64,000 bases of DNA from Acetobacteraceae bacterium (GTDB taxonomy: Bacteria; Pseudomonadota; Alphaproteobacteria; Acetobacterales; Acetobacteraceae). The notes under the pieces were generated by a model. It searched no databases. It was not told the DNA's origin and was given only the letters and a program-made list of their open reading frames with translations. Below are positions 8,939-17,634 of this stretch, piece after piece. The stretch is from the NCBI GenBank assembly GCA_947475245.1, contig CANJLW010000013.1:1-64000 (forward strand). Direction: 5' to 3'. Position 1 is the first letter of the stretch. Each line of letters begins with the position of its first letter. The translations under genes and the position numbers were made by a program.

Positions 8939-9841
8939 TCAGGCTTTGCCGTTGTTACGGCGACGCGCCCAGGCCAGCACCGCGGCGCCAACGCCAAACA
9001 GCCCGAGCGTCGCCGGTTCCGGCACATCCTGGGTGATCGAGATGTAGCCGTTGCCGCTGCGCACGCCCGCCAGCATGATCAGCAGGGTGCCGGCATTGAA
9101 CGAACTGCCGCCACCGCCGGCAGCGTAAAGAGAGTTGCCGAAGCCACCCTGCGCCGTGACGCCGCCACCGGTGCCGCCGGCGTAGCCGCCGCCCCCGCCG
9201 CCCGTGTTGCCGCTGCCCCCGGCGCCGCCGCCAAAGCCGCCATTGTCAGTCCTCCCGCCCCCACCGGCGCCGCCAGCGAGCCCGGACAGAAACGACCCGC
9301 CGCCCACACCGCCACCCGCAGGACCGCTGGCGCCGGAGCCATTGAAGCCGCCGCCACCGCCGCCGGCGCCGCCGGGTATGTTCCAAACGCCGCCGCCGCC
9401 GGAGCCGCTGAGGCTGGCGCCACCCGTCGCACCAGCGTAATTGCCGTTATGACTGCCGCCGCCGCCGCCGCCGCCCGCGACGAGCAGCGGCGCAAGTCCG
9501 GATTGCATGACGACAAAACTGCCGCCTCCGCCGCCGCCGGCACCGTTACCGCTGATGCTGACGCCGCCCTGGCCGCCGACGGCGATCTCCAGCACCGTGC
9601 CAGCGGTCAAGCTAAAGATGCCAGCGGCCTCGCCACCTTTGTTGCCAGCCCCTCCGCCAGGGAAATTAAAGCCGTTGCCGCCCTGCGCGCCGAAGGCGAC
9701 GATGTCGTACAGACCGCTGGTCGGCACGGTCCAGTTCACGATGGAGCCGGAATAATTGAACGTGACCAGCGCCGCGTCGGCTTTCGACGCGACGGCGGCG
9801 AGCGCCAGCAGCGATGCGCTGGCGAGCAAAAATGTTTTCAT
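8939..9841 (-). CDS. Glycine-rich PEP-CTERM surface protein
   Basis: A 300-residue exported protein starting at ATG 9841, after a ggggac ribosome site. The signal peptide (MKTFLLASASLLALAAVASK...) ends near residue 24. The central 190 residues are dominated by glycine runs (GGGGGGG, GGAGGGG), typical of glycine-rich extracellular repeat domains. The C-terminus is a textbook PEP-CTERM signal: VPEPATLGLFGVGAAVLAWARRR. It is expected to be processed by an exosortase, which is not in this window. An upstream in-frame extension of 46 codons exists but lacks signal-peptide logic and was excluded. Confidence 0.85.
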   Translation of the reverse strand: MKTFLLASASLLALAAVASKADAALVTFNYSGSIVNWTVPTSGLYDIVAFGAQGGNGFNFPGGGAGNKGGEAAGIFSLTAGTVLEIAVGGQGGVSISGNGAGGGGGGSFVVMQSGLAPLLVAGGGGGGGSHNGNYAGATGGASLSGSGGGGVWNIPGGAGGGGGGFNGSGASGPAGGGVGGGSFLSGLAGGAGGGGRTDNGGFGGGAGGSGNTGGGGGGYAGGTGGGVTAQGGFGNSLYAAGGGGSSFNAGTLLIMLAGVRSGNGYISITQDVPEPATLGLFGVGAAVLAWARRRNNGKA

Positions 9842-10304
9842 GTTGTCCCCATTTGGGCTGGTGAAATGCACTTCGCCGATCTGACGACACCAACGATCCA
9901 CCGCTTCCGGTGTTTCCGCCCTTGCGCCACCTGCCCGATGCAGACCAACTGGATTGATAAGGAGCAAGAATCGGACCAATGACCCAAGGCCATGATATCA
10001 CGATATAGTTACAATTACCTTTGCAACAATATTCCCGATATGTAAGGTTTTTCGACAACCCGATCTTCTCGCTTCTGCATACGTTTTCGTAAGGGAATGC
10101 TGAGAAAAATTTGCCGCAGGCAAGCTTCTGGGGCATAGTTTTCAGATCATCTGCCCAAAAGGCCCACCATGCTCTGCACCTCGCCGGATGGGACGATCCC
10201 GGAATTCACCGTCGGTCGAGGATCAATGGGATCTGGCGGGCGAGCAGCAGACCAACAGCGATCCGCGTGAACATCGGCTGGTTCCCGCGGTCAGGGAGAC
10301 GGCG
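9842..10304. other. 463-bp divergent intergenic region
   Basis: This separates the leftward PEP-CTERM gene from rightward ppk2 and must hold both promoters. The stretch around 9985-10100 is markedly AT-rich for this genome, including a tgatatca palindrome near 9992. The right half (10140-10300) is GC-rich and has no convincing ORF; a 65-codon frame at 10111-10308 has no support. I see no RNA gene here. Confidence 0.5.
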
Positions 10305-11177
10305 ATGAAAATCGATTCCGACCGATTTCGGGTGCGCGAGGACCACGATGTGGACCTCGGCGATTGGCCGACCCGGATCAAGCCGTACTACGATTCAGAC
10401 GCCGACTACAAAAAGCGGCTGCGTGCGTCCGTCGACATGCTGGCACGCTATCAACAGACACTGTACGCGTCGAACAGCCATGCGATCCTGTTGATTTTTC
10501 AGGCCATGGACGCCGCCGGCAAGGACGGCATCATTCGCCACGTTTTGTCGGGGATCAATCCGCAGGGCTGTCAGGTCGTCAGCTTTCAACATCCCACGCC
10601 CAGCGAATCCCGGCACGACTTCCTGTGGCGCGCGACGCGGGAATTGCCGGAACGCGGGCGGATCGGGGTATTCAATCGGTCCTATTACGAGGAGGTTCTG
10701 ATTGCGCGGGTCCATCCGGAAATCCTGCGCGCGCAAAACATTCCCGATGAGCCGAAGCGGGACTCCACGATCTGGCGGGATCGGTTTCAGTCGATCGTCG
10801 ATCTGGAAGGACATCTGCAACGTAACGGCACGCGCATCGTGAAATTCTACCTGCATTTATCGCCGGAGGAGCAGCGCAAGCGCTTTCTGGATCGTATCGA
10901 CGATCCCACCAAGAACTGGAAATTCACCCGCGCCGATCTGGAAGAACGCCAGTACTGGGCGGAATACATGAAGGCGTACGAGGCATGCCTGGGCGCGACC
11001 AGCACGAAGGAAGCACCCTGGCACATCGTGCCGGCCGACGATAAACCAAACGCGCGTCTGATCGTCGCGCGCATCGTCCTGGACTTGTTCAAAAGCCTCG
11101 ATCTGCAATACCCGAAGGCCAGTCCGGAGCGAATTGCGGAGCTTGCCGCAATCCGCGACCAGTTGGTGCGGCCCTAG
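10305..11177 (+). CDS. ppk2: Polyphosphate kinase 2 family protein
   Basis: A 290-residue PPK2-type kinase, which moves phosphate between polyphosphate and nucleotides (NDP or NMP). The Walker A-like loop is [10 protein letters not shown]. The region [17 protein letters not shown] matches the Walker B/lid area, and [18 protein letters not shown] is the characteristic C-terminal stretch. ATG 10305 follows a cagggaga ribosome site; an in-frame upstream ATG at 10188 adds 39 unconserved residues and was rejected. It converges on the BLUF gene with a 4-bp overlap of stop codons. Which PPK2 class it is (ADP-forming or AMP-phosphorylating) is not settled by eye. Confidence 0.9.
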   Translation: MKIDSDRFRVREDHDVDLGDWPTRIKPYYDSDADYKKRLRASVDMLARYQQTLYASNSHAILLIFQAMDAAGKDGIIRHVLSGINPQGCQVVSFQHPTPSESRHDFLWRATRELPERGRIGVFNRSYYEEVLIARVHPEILRAQNIPDEPKRDSTIWRDRFQSIVDLEGHLQRNGTRIVKFYLHLSPEEQRKRFLDRIDDPTKNWKFTRADLEERQYWAEYMKAYEACLGATSTKEAPWHIVPADDKPNARLIVARIVLDLFKSLDLQYPKASPERIAELAAIRDQLVRP

Positions 11178-11614
11178 GCAGGCCCGTCTCGATCGTACAC
11201 CAATTGGTAGATTGCCTGCCCCAGTGCGTCCGCCGACATCCGCCTGGGGTCGAAACCGCTTTCGCCCGCGAACCCGCCGAAGCGTTCGGTATCGCGCGCC
11301 GACAGGCCGACATAGGCCATCGACCAATTGCCAAACAGACGCTCCGCGGCGGGAGAGAACGTCAGCAGGGTCACGTCTTCGTGTCGGTCGTCCTGGGCGA
11401 TGCGTTCGAAGATGTGTTCGACCGCTTCGCGGGAGCCTTCCAGGATCTGGGCAAAGCACAAAGAGTTGAAGATCAGCGCGCCGGTGACGCCAACCGTGGC
11501 GTTGTTGCGACGCGCGACGGACAGAATATCGCGGATTCCGTCGTGCAATGCCTCTTCCAGGCCCGCCAATCGATTTCGGCTGAAGTAAGTCAACTGGTGC
11601 AACGCATCCTGCAT
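11174..11614 (-). CDS. BLUF-domain blue-light sensor
   Basis: A 146-residue single-domain BLUF protein that binds FAD and senses blue light. The photoactive tyrosine is Y10 (QLTYFSRN), the flavin-contacting asparagine N38 (NATVGVTG), and the glutamine Q56 (FAQILEG). The C-terminal part includes the GNWSM segment with the Trp/Met pair. Compared with short BLUF proteins such as BlrB, there is about a four-residue insertion between the Tyr and the Gln. There is no output domain, so it must act on a partner. It lies 14 bp downstream of a PAS-GGDEF-EAL gene on the same strand, the obvious candidate. Confidence 0.9.
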   Translation of the reverse strand: MQDALHQLTYFSRNRLAGLEEALHDGIRDILSVARRNNATVGVTGALIFNSLCFAQILEGSREAVEHIFERIAQDDRHEDVTLLTFSPAAERLFGNWSMAYVGLSARDTERFGGFAGESGFDPRRMSADALGQAIYQLVYDRDGPA

Positions 11615-11628
11615 TTGACGATCGTCCT

Positions 11629-13320
11629 TTATGTCTGTTCGGGGGCAACGGCACGCTGAAGTTCGATGGCCGCCTCGGGCGACATGGGGCGGCCGGTCAG
11701 GAAGCCCTGCACGGTCCGACAGCCCTCTGCCTTGATCCGGGACAATTGCTCATCGGTTTCTATCCCCTCGGCAATCGTGTCGATACCGAGACTCTGTCCC
11801 AACGCCACCACGGCGCGGACAATGGCCCCGCAATCCGGGCTTTCTTCCACGCCCTGCACGAAGGACTGATCGATCTTGATCTTGTCGAAGGGAAACTTTC
11901 GCAGGTAGCTCAACGACGAATACCCGGTCCCGAAATCGTCCATCGCGACGCGCACGCCCAGTTGTTTCAGGCCACGCAATTGGGCGAGTACGATTTCGGT
12001 GTTGTCGAGCAAGGCGGTTTCGGTAATTTCCAGTTCCAGCCGAGACGGTTCCAGCCCCGACTGGCGCAACACCGCGCGGACGGTATCGACGAGTTTGCCG
12101 TTGCGAAACTGTGCCGCGGATACGTTGACGGCAACGCCGATCGACGGGTCCCAATTGGTCGCCTCGCGGCAGGCCGTGTGCAGCACCCATTCGCCGATCG
12201 GGATGATCAGACCGATTTCCTCGGCCACGGGAATGAACTCCGACGTCGCCACCGCGCCGCGCCTTGGATGGGACCAGCGCAGCAGGACCTCGAAACCGAT
12301 CAGCCGGTGCGGATCGAGGCGATATTGCGGTTGATAGACCAGATGGAACTCCCGCAGCGGCAGCGCGCGGCGCAGTTCCTCCTCCAACCGGCGCCTGACC
12401 TGCATTTCGGCATCCATGCTTGACTGGAAAAAGCGAAACCGGCTTCGTCCGTCGGCCTTGGCGCGGTACAAGGCAAGATCGGCGTGACGCAGGACCGTGT
12501 CGCGATCGTGACCATGGGCCGGGGCCAGCGCGATACCGATACTGGCGCCGATATTCAGTTGATGGCCGGATATGACGTAGGTGCGCCCGATTAACTCCAC
12601 CAATCGACGCGCCATTTGTTCGGCGGAGCGCGGCTGAGACTCGTTTTCCTGCACGATCGCGAATTCATCGCCGCCCAGGCGCGCGACCATATCGGTCCGC
12701 CGCGTGGCGTTGCGCAGCCGATCCGCGACCTTGATCAGCAGCAGGTCACCGATATGATGCCCAAGCGTGTCGTTCACCAGTTTGAAACGATCAAGGTCAA
12801 GATACAGTACAGCAACCTCCGCCCCGGTCGTTTTTGCACTGCCGAGCGCGTTGGTGAGATGGGCAATGAGTCCGGCGCGATTGGGAAGGCCGGTCAACGG
12901 ATCGTTCGCCGCCAGCGCGGCTTCCCTGACATAGGTCGTGACGTCGACAAGGGTGATCACCACGGCGTCGGCATGCAACGGCCTGATCCGCGCATCCAGG
13001 ATTCGCCCATCAGGCAATCCCACCCGGATAGCATCGCTCGGCGCGCGCGCGTCGATGGCGCGGTTCAGTTCGACGGCATTGGACACGCCGGACAGGTGCA
13101 GCAGCGAACGGATACCGATGTCCGCCGCCGGCATCAGGGCAAACATCGTGGAGGCGCTGGCATTGGAGAAACGAACGATTCCCTCCGCATCCACGATCAG
13201 GACACCCGCCGGAATCTCGGCCAACACCGCGACCGGATTGTCCTTGATCGATTGCGCCGGTTCGCGCTGCCATGCAGCGACGGAGAAGGCGTTTGCGAGT
13301 TCCGGATAATTGATACTCAT
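11629..13320 (-). CDS. PAS-GGDEF-EAL cyclic-di-GMP enzyme
   Basis: A 563-residue cytosolic c-di-GMP turnover protein without membrane segments. A PAS-like sensor (about residues 28-130) precedes a GGDEF domain (about 135-295) with an intact LGGDEF signature and an RxxD inhibitory I-site (RRTD) five residues before it. The C-terminal EAL domain (about 310-555) has EVLLRW in place of EALLRW. Its other PDE motifs are intact: NVSAAQF, ELEITET, DDFGTGYSSLSYL and AEGIET. Both activities may therefore be functional. The BLUF gene follows 14 bp downstream, suggesting light input in trans. The AT-rich 13321-13460 region upstream probably carries the promoter. Confidence 0.93.
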   Translation of the reverse strand: MSINYPELANAFSVAAWQREPAQSIKDNPVAVLAEIPAGVLIVDAEGIVRFSNASASTMFALMPAADIGIRSLLHLSGVSNAVELNRAIDARAPSDAIRVGLPDGRILDARIRPLHADAVVITLVDVTTYVREAALAANDPLTGLPNRAGLIAHLTNALGSAKTTGAEVAVLYLDLDRFKLVNDTLGHHIGDLLLIKVADRLRNATRRTDMVARLGGDEFAIVQENESQPRSAEQMARRLVELIGRTYVISGHQLNIGASIGIALAPAHGHDRDTVLRHADLALYRAKADGRSRFRFFQSSMDAEMQVRRRLEEELRRALPLREFHLVYQPQYRLDPHRLIGFEVLLRWSHPRRGAVATSEFIPVAEEIGLIIPIGEWVLHTACREATNWDPSIGVAVNVSAAQFRNGKLVDTVRAVLRQSGLEPSRLELEITETALLDNTEIVLAQLRGLKQLGVRVAMDDFGTGYSSLSYLRKFPFDKIKIDQSFVQGVEESPDCGAIVRAVVALGQSLGIDTIAEGIETDEQLSRIKAEGCRTVQGFLTGRPMSPEAAIELQRAVAPEQT

Positions 13321-13543
13321 GCTGAAGGATTATCCCGCCGGTTGCAGATGAGACGCCACGCGTGTGAAGTCCGATCTGACACCAGCAATGCGTGCATATC
13401 CTCAATTCTACGTCATATATTCGTTAAATAACAACCCGTAATACACATTCAGGGCAATCATCGCAATAAAAACACAGGGTGCACCGTTGCCAGGGCCCGC
13501 TTCACGCCGCAGAGTCGCGCCGCAGCCGGAGCCGAAAGCGACC

Positions 13544-15085
13544 ATGCCGAATCATCGCAACGTCCTGTTCATCGTCACCGATCAATGGCGCGGCGACACG
13601 CTGGGTTGTCTCGGCCACCCCGGGCCGCCGACACCCAACCTCGATGCCCTCGCGGCGGAGGGTGTGCTGTTCCGCTCCCATTTCGGGCAGAGCGCGCCCT
13701 GCTCTCCGGCGCGGGCGTCGCTGCTGACCGGTCTCTATGTGATGAACCACCGGGTGGTGGCCAACGGCGTGCCGCTCGACGCACGCCATGCCACCCTGCC
13801 CGGTCGCCTGCGATCGGCGGGCATCGATCCATTATTGATCGGCTACACCAGCACGACACTCGACCCGCGTCAGGTCGGCGCCGAAAGTCCCGGCTTTCGC
13901 GAGCCGGCCGAACCGATGGACGGGTTTCGCCCGCTGGCCTGGTTCGACGAGCTGGAATTCCGCAACTACTTCGCCTGGGCCGCCGAACGTGGGCTGACGC
14001 TGCCCACCGACCCTTCGACCTTGTGGCGGCCGGCGGAAGGCCCGCCCGGCCCGACCGCTTCGCCCAGCCGCATTCCGGCGGAGGTTTCCGATACCGCCTG
14101 GTCGGCCGATCACGCCATTTCCTTCTTGCGCGGGCGCCAGCCCAACAGGCCCTGGTTGCTGCATCTCGGCTTCTATCGCCCGCACCCGCCGTTCGCCGCG
14201 CCCGCACCTTATCATCAGGCCGTGCCGCTCGATCGCATTCCGCCTGCCTTGCGCGGCGACCTCGCGACGGAAGCCGAACAACATCCGCTGATGGCGCATT
14301 TCCTGGCGACGCAGAAAAGATCGTCATACTTTGAGGGGGCGGAGGGCATCGTCGCGCCGCTGAGCGATGCCGAAGTCGCGCTGACCCGACGTTCCTATTA
14401 CGGGCTGATCGCCGAAATCGATCATCAACTTGGTCTGGTCTTCGCCGAACTGCGCCGCACCGGGCAATGGGACAACACGCTGATCGTCTTTACATCCGAT
14501 CATGCGGAGCAGTTGGGCGATCACCATTTACTGGGCAAGCTGGGCTGGTTCGACCAGAGCTATCACTTGCCGCTGATCGTTCGCGATCCCGACGCCGCGG
14601 CGGATGCCGGGCGCGGGCGAGTGGTGGAGGCATTGACCGAGGCCATCGACGTCATGCCGACCATCCTGAACTGGTACGGCCTGCCCATACCGCGCGCCTG
14701 CGACGGGAACTCCCTGCGCCCGTGGCTGCATGGGGAAACACCCACCGCGTGGCGCGACGCGGTACACTTCGAGTACGACCTGCGCGGCGGCTGGCCGCGC
14801 GCGGGGGTGCCGCCGCTGGGCCTGGGACTCGACGAGGCCTCGCTGGCGGTCACCCGCACCGCGGCGTGGAAATACGTCCACTTCGCCACCCTGCCGCCGG
14901 TCCTGTATGATTTGCGCGCCGACCCCGGTGAGATGCGCAACGTCGCGGGCGATCCCGCCTATGCGGGTCTGCTGGCGCACGCGGCGGGGCGGATGCTGTC
15001 ATGGCGGCTGAAACATGCCGATCGGACGTTGACGCATCTCTGCGCCACGCCCAACGGTTTGGTCGACCGCACCGCGGCCGACTGA
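13544..15085 (+). CDS. Sulfatase / phosphonate monoester hydrolase family enzyme
   Basis: A 513-residue alkaline-phosphatase-superfamily sulfatase. The start MPNHRNVLFIVTDQWRGDT supplies the metal-binding aspartates. CSPARASLLTG (Cys53) is the CxPxR sulfatase signature, whose cysteine is converted to formylglycine by a maturation enzyme not found in the window. A second metal site is suggested by NTLIVFTSDHAEQLGDH. No signal peptide is visible from ATG 13544, so it appears cytoplasmic, like the phosphonate monoester hydrolase/choline-sulfatase branch. An in-frame ATG 57 bp upstream is possible. It ends immediately against the convergent amidohydrolase. Confidence 0.88.
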   Translation: MPNHRNVLFIVTDQWRGDTLGCLGHPGPPTPNLDALAAEGVLFRSHFGQSAPCSPARASLLTGLYVMNHRVVANGVPLDARHATLPGRLRSAGIDPLLIGYTSTTLDPRQVGAESPGFREPAEPMDGFRPLAWFDELEFRNYFAWAAERGLTLPTDPSTLWRPAEGPPGPTASPSRIPAEVSDTAWSADHAISFLRGRQPNRPWLLHLGFYRPHPPFAAPAPYHQAVPLDRIPPALRGDLATEAEQHPLMAHFLATQKRSSYFEGAEGIVAPLSDAEVALTRRSYYGLIAEIDHQLGLVFAELRRTGQWDNTLIVFTSDHAEQLGDHHLLGKLGWFDQSYHLPLIVRDPDAAADAGRGRVVEALTEAIDVMPTILNWYGLPIPRACDGNSLRPWLHGETPTAWRDAVHFEYDLRGGWPRAGVPPLGLGLDEASLAVTRTAAWKYVHFATLPPVLYDLRADPGEMRNVAGDPAYAGLLAHAAGRMLSWRLKHADRTLTHLCATPNGLVDRTAAD

Positions 15086-16285
15086 TCAGCCGGCCAGGAT
15101 CGTCGCGGCCGCGTCGGCGAACACCTGGCAGCCCAGCACCAAATCCTCGTCCGCCGTGTTCTCGGTGTAATGGTGGCTGATTCCGCCGATGCTGGGCACG
15201 AACATCATGCAGGACGGCACACGCTCCGCCAGGATTTGCGCGTCGTGACCGGCGCCGCTGGGCATGCGTTGATGGGCATTGCCCGCATGAACGGCGGCCG
15301 CGCTTTCCAGCGCATCCTGAAACCCAGCGTTCATGGCCTGAGGGGTGGAGCGTCCGCGATGCACGATGCTGACGCGGCACGGGCCTTCGTTCGCCTTGGC
15401 GATCAGTGACTCCAACTCCGCCGACAAGGTTTGCAGGATTTCGGGGCTGGTATCGCGGAACTGGAAGACCATTTCCGCCCCGCCCGGAACGATCGACGGC
15501 GCGCCGGGATCAAGGGTTATGTCGCCGGTGGTCCAGACCGTGCGCGGACCCGCGACCTCGGGGAAGCGATCGTAGATTGCGTTGGCGAAGCGCACCAGCG
15601 CGACGCCCGCATCCTTGCGGATCGCCATGCGCGTCGTTCCCGCGTGGTTTTGCACCCCGTCGAACTGGATGCGGAAGCGATGACTGCCGACGATGGCGGT
15701 CACCACGCCGATGCGCAGGCCTTTGTCCTCCAGCTCCGCGCCTTGCTCGATATGGGCTTCCATGTAGCCCATGGTCCGCGCGGGATCGATGGTCAGGCGT
15801 TCGCGGCCGGCGAATCCGGCTTTCTCCAACGCCACGCGCAGCGGCGTGCCGTCATCGCGGAATTTGCAGCCGTCGATTTCGGCTTCGGACAACAGGCCGC
15901 AATAGGATCGGCTGCCGATGAAGGACCCGAAATGACCTTCCTCGTCGGCCCAGGCGGCGACGTCGATCCCCTTCCCCAGGGCGCGGGCGACTTCCAGGCC
16001 GAAGATCACGCCCATCGCGCCATCCAGCCATCCCGCGTGGTTTTGGGTTTCCAGGTGACTGCCGAGAAGAAGTTTGGGGCCGGGGGTGGGGTCGAAGCCG
16101 TAGACGTTGCCGATGCCGTCGATTTCGGCGCGCAACCCGGCCGCTGTCAGGCGCGCGACCAGCCAGTGGCGGGATTCGATGTCCTGGGGAGAAAATGTGG
16201 GTCGATGCACGCCGGTGCGGTACTTGCCGATCTCCCGCAGTGCATAAAGGTCGGTTAGCAGCCTCTCGCCATCGATCGCCGGCAT
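15086..16285 (-). CDS. Zn-dependent amidohydrolase, allantoate/N-carbamoyl-amino-acid hydrolase family
   Basis: A 399-residue M20-type metallohydrolase of the hydantoinase/carbamoylase group, which cleaves N-carbamoyl amino acids, ureidoglycolate-type compounds or allantoate. Metal-ligand motifs are GSHLETQNHAGWLDGAMG, DEEGHFG and HIEQGAELE. The first has Glu where most relatives have Asp (HLE instead of HLD). The dimerisation-domain motif GVQNHAGTTRM is present. The start MPAIDGERLL at 16285 fits family length; an upstream extension of 49 codons looks non-coding. The substrate is unresolved. It is transcribed divergently from the monooxygenase-like gene, across about 100 bp. Confidence 0.87.
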   Translation of the reverse strand: MPAIDGERLLTDLYALREIGKYRTGVHRPTFSPQDIESRHWLVARLTAAGLRAEIDGIGNVYGFDPTPGPKLLLGSHLETQNHAGWLDGAMGVIFGLEVARALGKGIDVAAWADEEGHFGSFIGSRSYCGLLSEAEIDGCKFRDDGTPLRVALEKAGFAGRERLTIDPARTMGYMEAHIEQGAELEDKGLRIGVVTAIVGSHRFRIQFDGVQNHAGTTRMAIRKDAGVALVRFANAIYDRFPEVAGPRTVWTTGDITLDPGAPSIVPGGAEMVFQFRDTSPEILQTLSAELESLIAKANEGPCRVSIVHRGRSTPQAMNAGFQDALESAAAVHAGNAHQRMPSGAGHDAQILAERVPSCMMFVPSIGGISHHYTENTADEDLVLGCQVFADAAATILAG

Positions 16286-16389
16286 GGTCACGCTCCGCTT
16301 ACTGTCCTTGTGCAGTGCAGCATGGGGATCGGGACTTTGTCCACAGACAATCGGCGGGTTTTGCCAAATCGGCGTTACGGCGCGAAAGT

Positions 16390-17634
16390 ATGGGGACAAG
16401 CGACGCGGGCGGCATGCAATCGTCCCGCGCAACAGTCAAAAGGAACGCCCCGCTGTCACACTCGTTGTCGGACCAGGCCGAAGCAGTACTGGACCAGGCG
16501 CGCGCCCTGCTGCCGGCCCTGCGCGAACGCGAAGCCGCGACGGCGGAGGCGCGGTGTGTGCCGGATGCGACCGTCGCCGCCTTCCATGCCGCCGGCCTGC
16601 CGAACGTGTTGCAACCACGGCGCTTCGGCGGGCTGCAACTCGGCTTCGACGTTTTTTCCCGGATTGTGGAGACCCTGGCGGAAGGCTGCGCGGCCAGTGC
16701 CTGGGTCTATGCGGTGCTGGGCGAACACCAATGGATTCTCGGATGTTTCCCCGAACAGGCGCAGATCGATGTCTGGGGAGACAATCCGCGCGCCGTTGCC
16801 TCATCCTCCCTCGCCCCGCGCGAAACCGCCGTCCCCACGCTCGGCGGTTGGCGGCTGACCGGGCAGTTCCCGTTCTCCTCCGGCTGTCAGCACGCGCAAT
16901 GGGCGATCATCGGCGCGCGGGCCGAGGACGCGGCCGGCAATCGGCCAACCCGCTATATGCTGGTCCCGATGCAGGAGATCGAGCAGGTCGACGACTGGCG
17001 CGTGCTGGGACTGCGCGGCACCGGCAGCCGATCGCTGCGGTTGCGCGATGTGTTCGTGCCCGCGCACCGGACCGTGCTGCTGCGCGACCTGCTCGACGGC
17101 ACGACACCGGGAAGCGCGGTTCATCCCGATTACCCGTTGTTGCGCGCCCCGCGCGGCTTTCTCGTACCGTTCTCCCTTCCGCCCGTGGCGTTCTCTCTCG
17201 CGCGCCGAGGGCTGGATCAGGTGACGGAAGCGCTGCGGTCCCGCGTGTCGCGGGGCGTGCGGACGGTCGCGGACTCCGAGGTCACGCAGATGCGCCTGGG
17301 CGAGGCGTCCGCCGCGATCGATCTGGCGGTCCTGGTACTGCATACAAGGCGCGACCAAAGCATCGCGGCGCTGGCGGCTGGGCAGGCGATCGGTCCGCAG
17401 GACATCATGCGCAACCGACGCGATATCGCCTATGCCACCGATCAATTGCGGGTCGGTGTGCAGCAATTGATGGAATTGAACGGTGCCCGCACCGTCTACG
17501 ACAACGATCCGTTGCAGGCCGTTCTGCGTGACGTGCTGACCATCGCCACCCATTCCGTGGTGCAATTGCAGCTTGCGATGGTTCCCTACGGGCGTTCTTT
17601 GCTGGGGCTGCCGCCCGCCGCCGGTGAAGCATGA
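16390..17634 (+). CDS. Acyl-CoA dehydrogenase-fold flavin monooxygenase-like protein
   Basis: A 414-residue protein of the acyl-CoA-dehydrogenase fold, most like the two-component flavin-dependent hydroxylases (HpaB/HsaA/DszC-type). Telling segments are PRRFGGLQLGFDVF, GCAASAWVYAVLGEHQW, WRLTGQFPFSSGCQHAQW and VLGLRGTGSRSLRLRDVFVP. Such enzymes use reduced FMN/FAD from a separate reductase; two stand-alone flavin reductases are encoded at 32840 and 53948. ATG 16390 is chosen; ATG 16414 is possible. Its stop overlaps the thiL start (ATGA), so the two are translationally coupled although their roles have no evident link. Confidence 0.78.
   Translation: MGTSDAGGMQSSRATVKRNAPLSHSLSDQAEAVLDQARALLPALREREAATAEARCVPDATVAAFHAAGLPNVLQPRRFGGLQLGFDVFSRIVETLAEGCAASAWVYAVLGEHQWILGCFPEQAQIDVWGDNPRAVASSSLAPRETAVPTLGGWRLTGQFPFSSGCQHAQWAIIGARAEDAAGNRPTRYMLVPMQEIEQVDDWRVLGLRGTGSRSLRLRDVFVPAHRTVLLRDLLDGTTPGSAVHPDYPLLRAPRGFLVPFSLPPVAFSLARRGLDQVTEALRSRVSRGVRTVADSEVTQMRLGEASAAIDLAVLVLHTRRDQSIAALAAGQAIGPQDIMRNRRDIAYATDQLRVGVQQLMELNGARTVYDNDPLQAVLRDVLTIATHSVVQLQLAMVPYGRSLLGLPPAAGEA

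Noticed and set aside
9079-9543. Possible DNA repeat array of GCC/GGC units
   Set aside because: The repetition is explained by glycine runs in the PEP-CTERM protein; units vary in spacing and there is no CRISPR-like or tandem periodicity.
10188-10304. Upstream start of ppk2
   Set aside because: The added 39 residues are not PPK2-like and ATG 10305 has a proper ribosome site.
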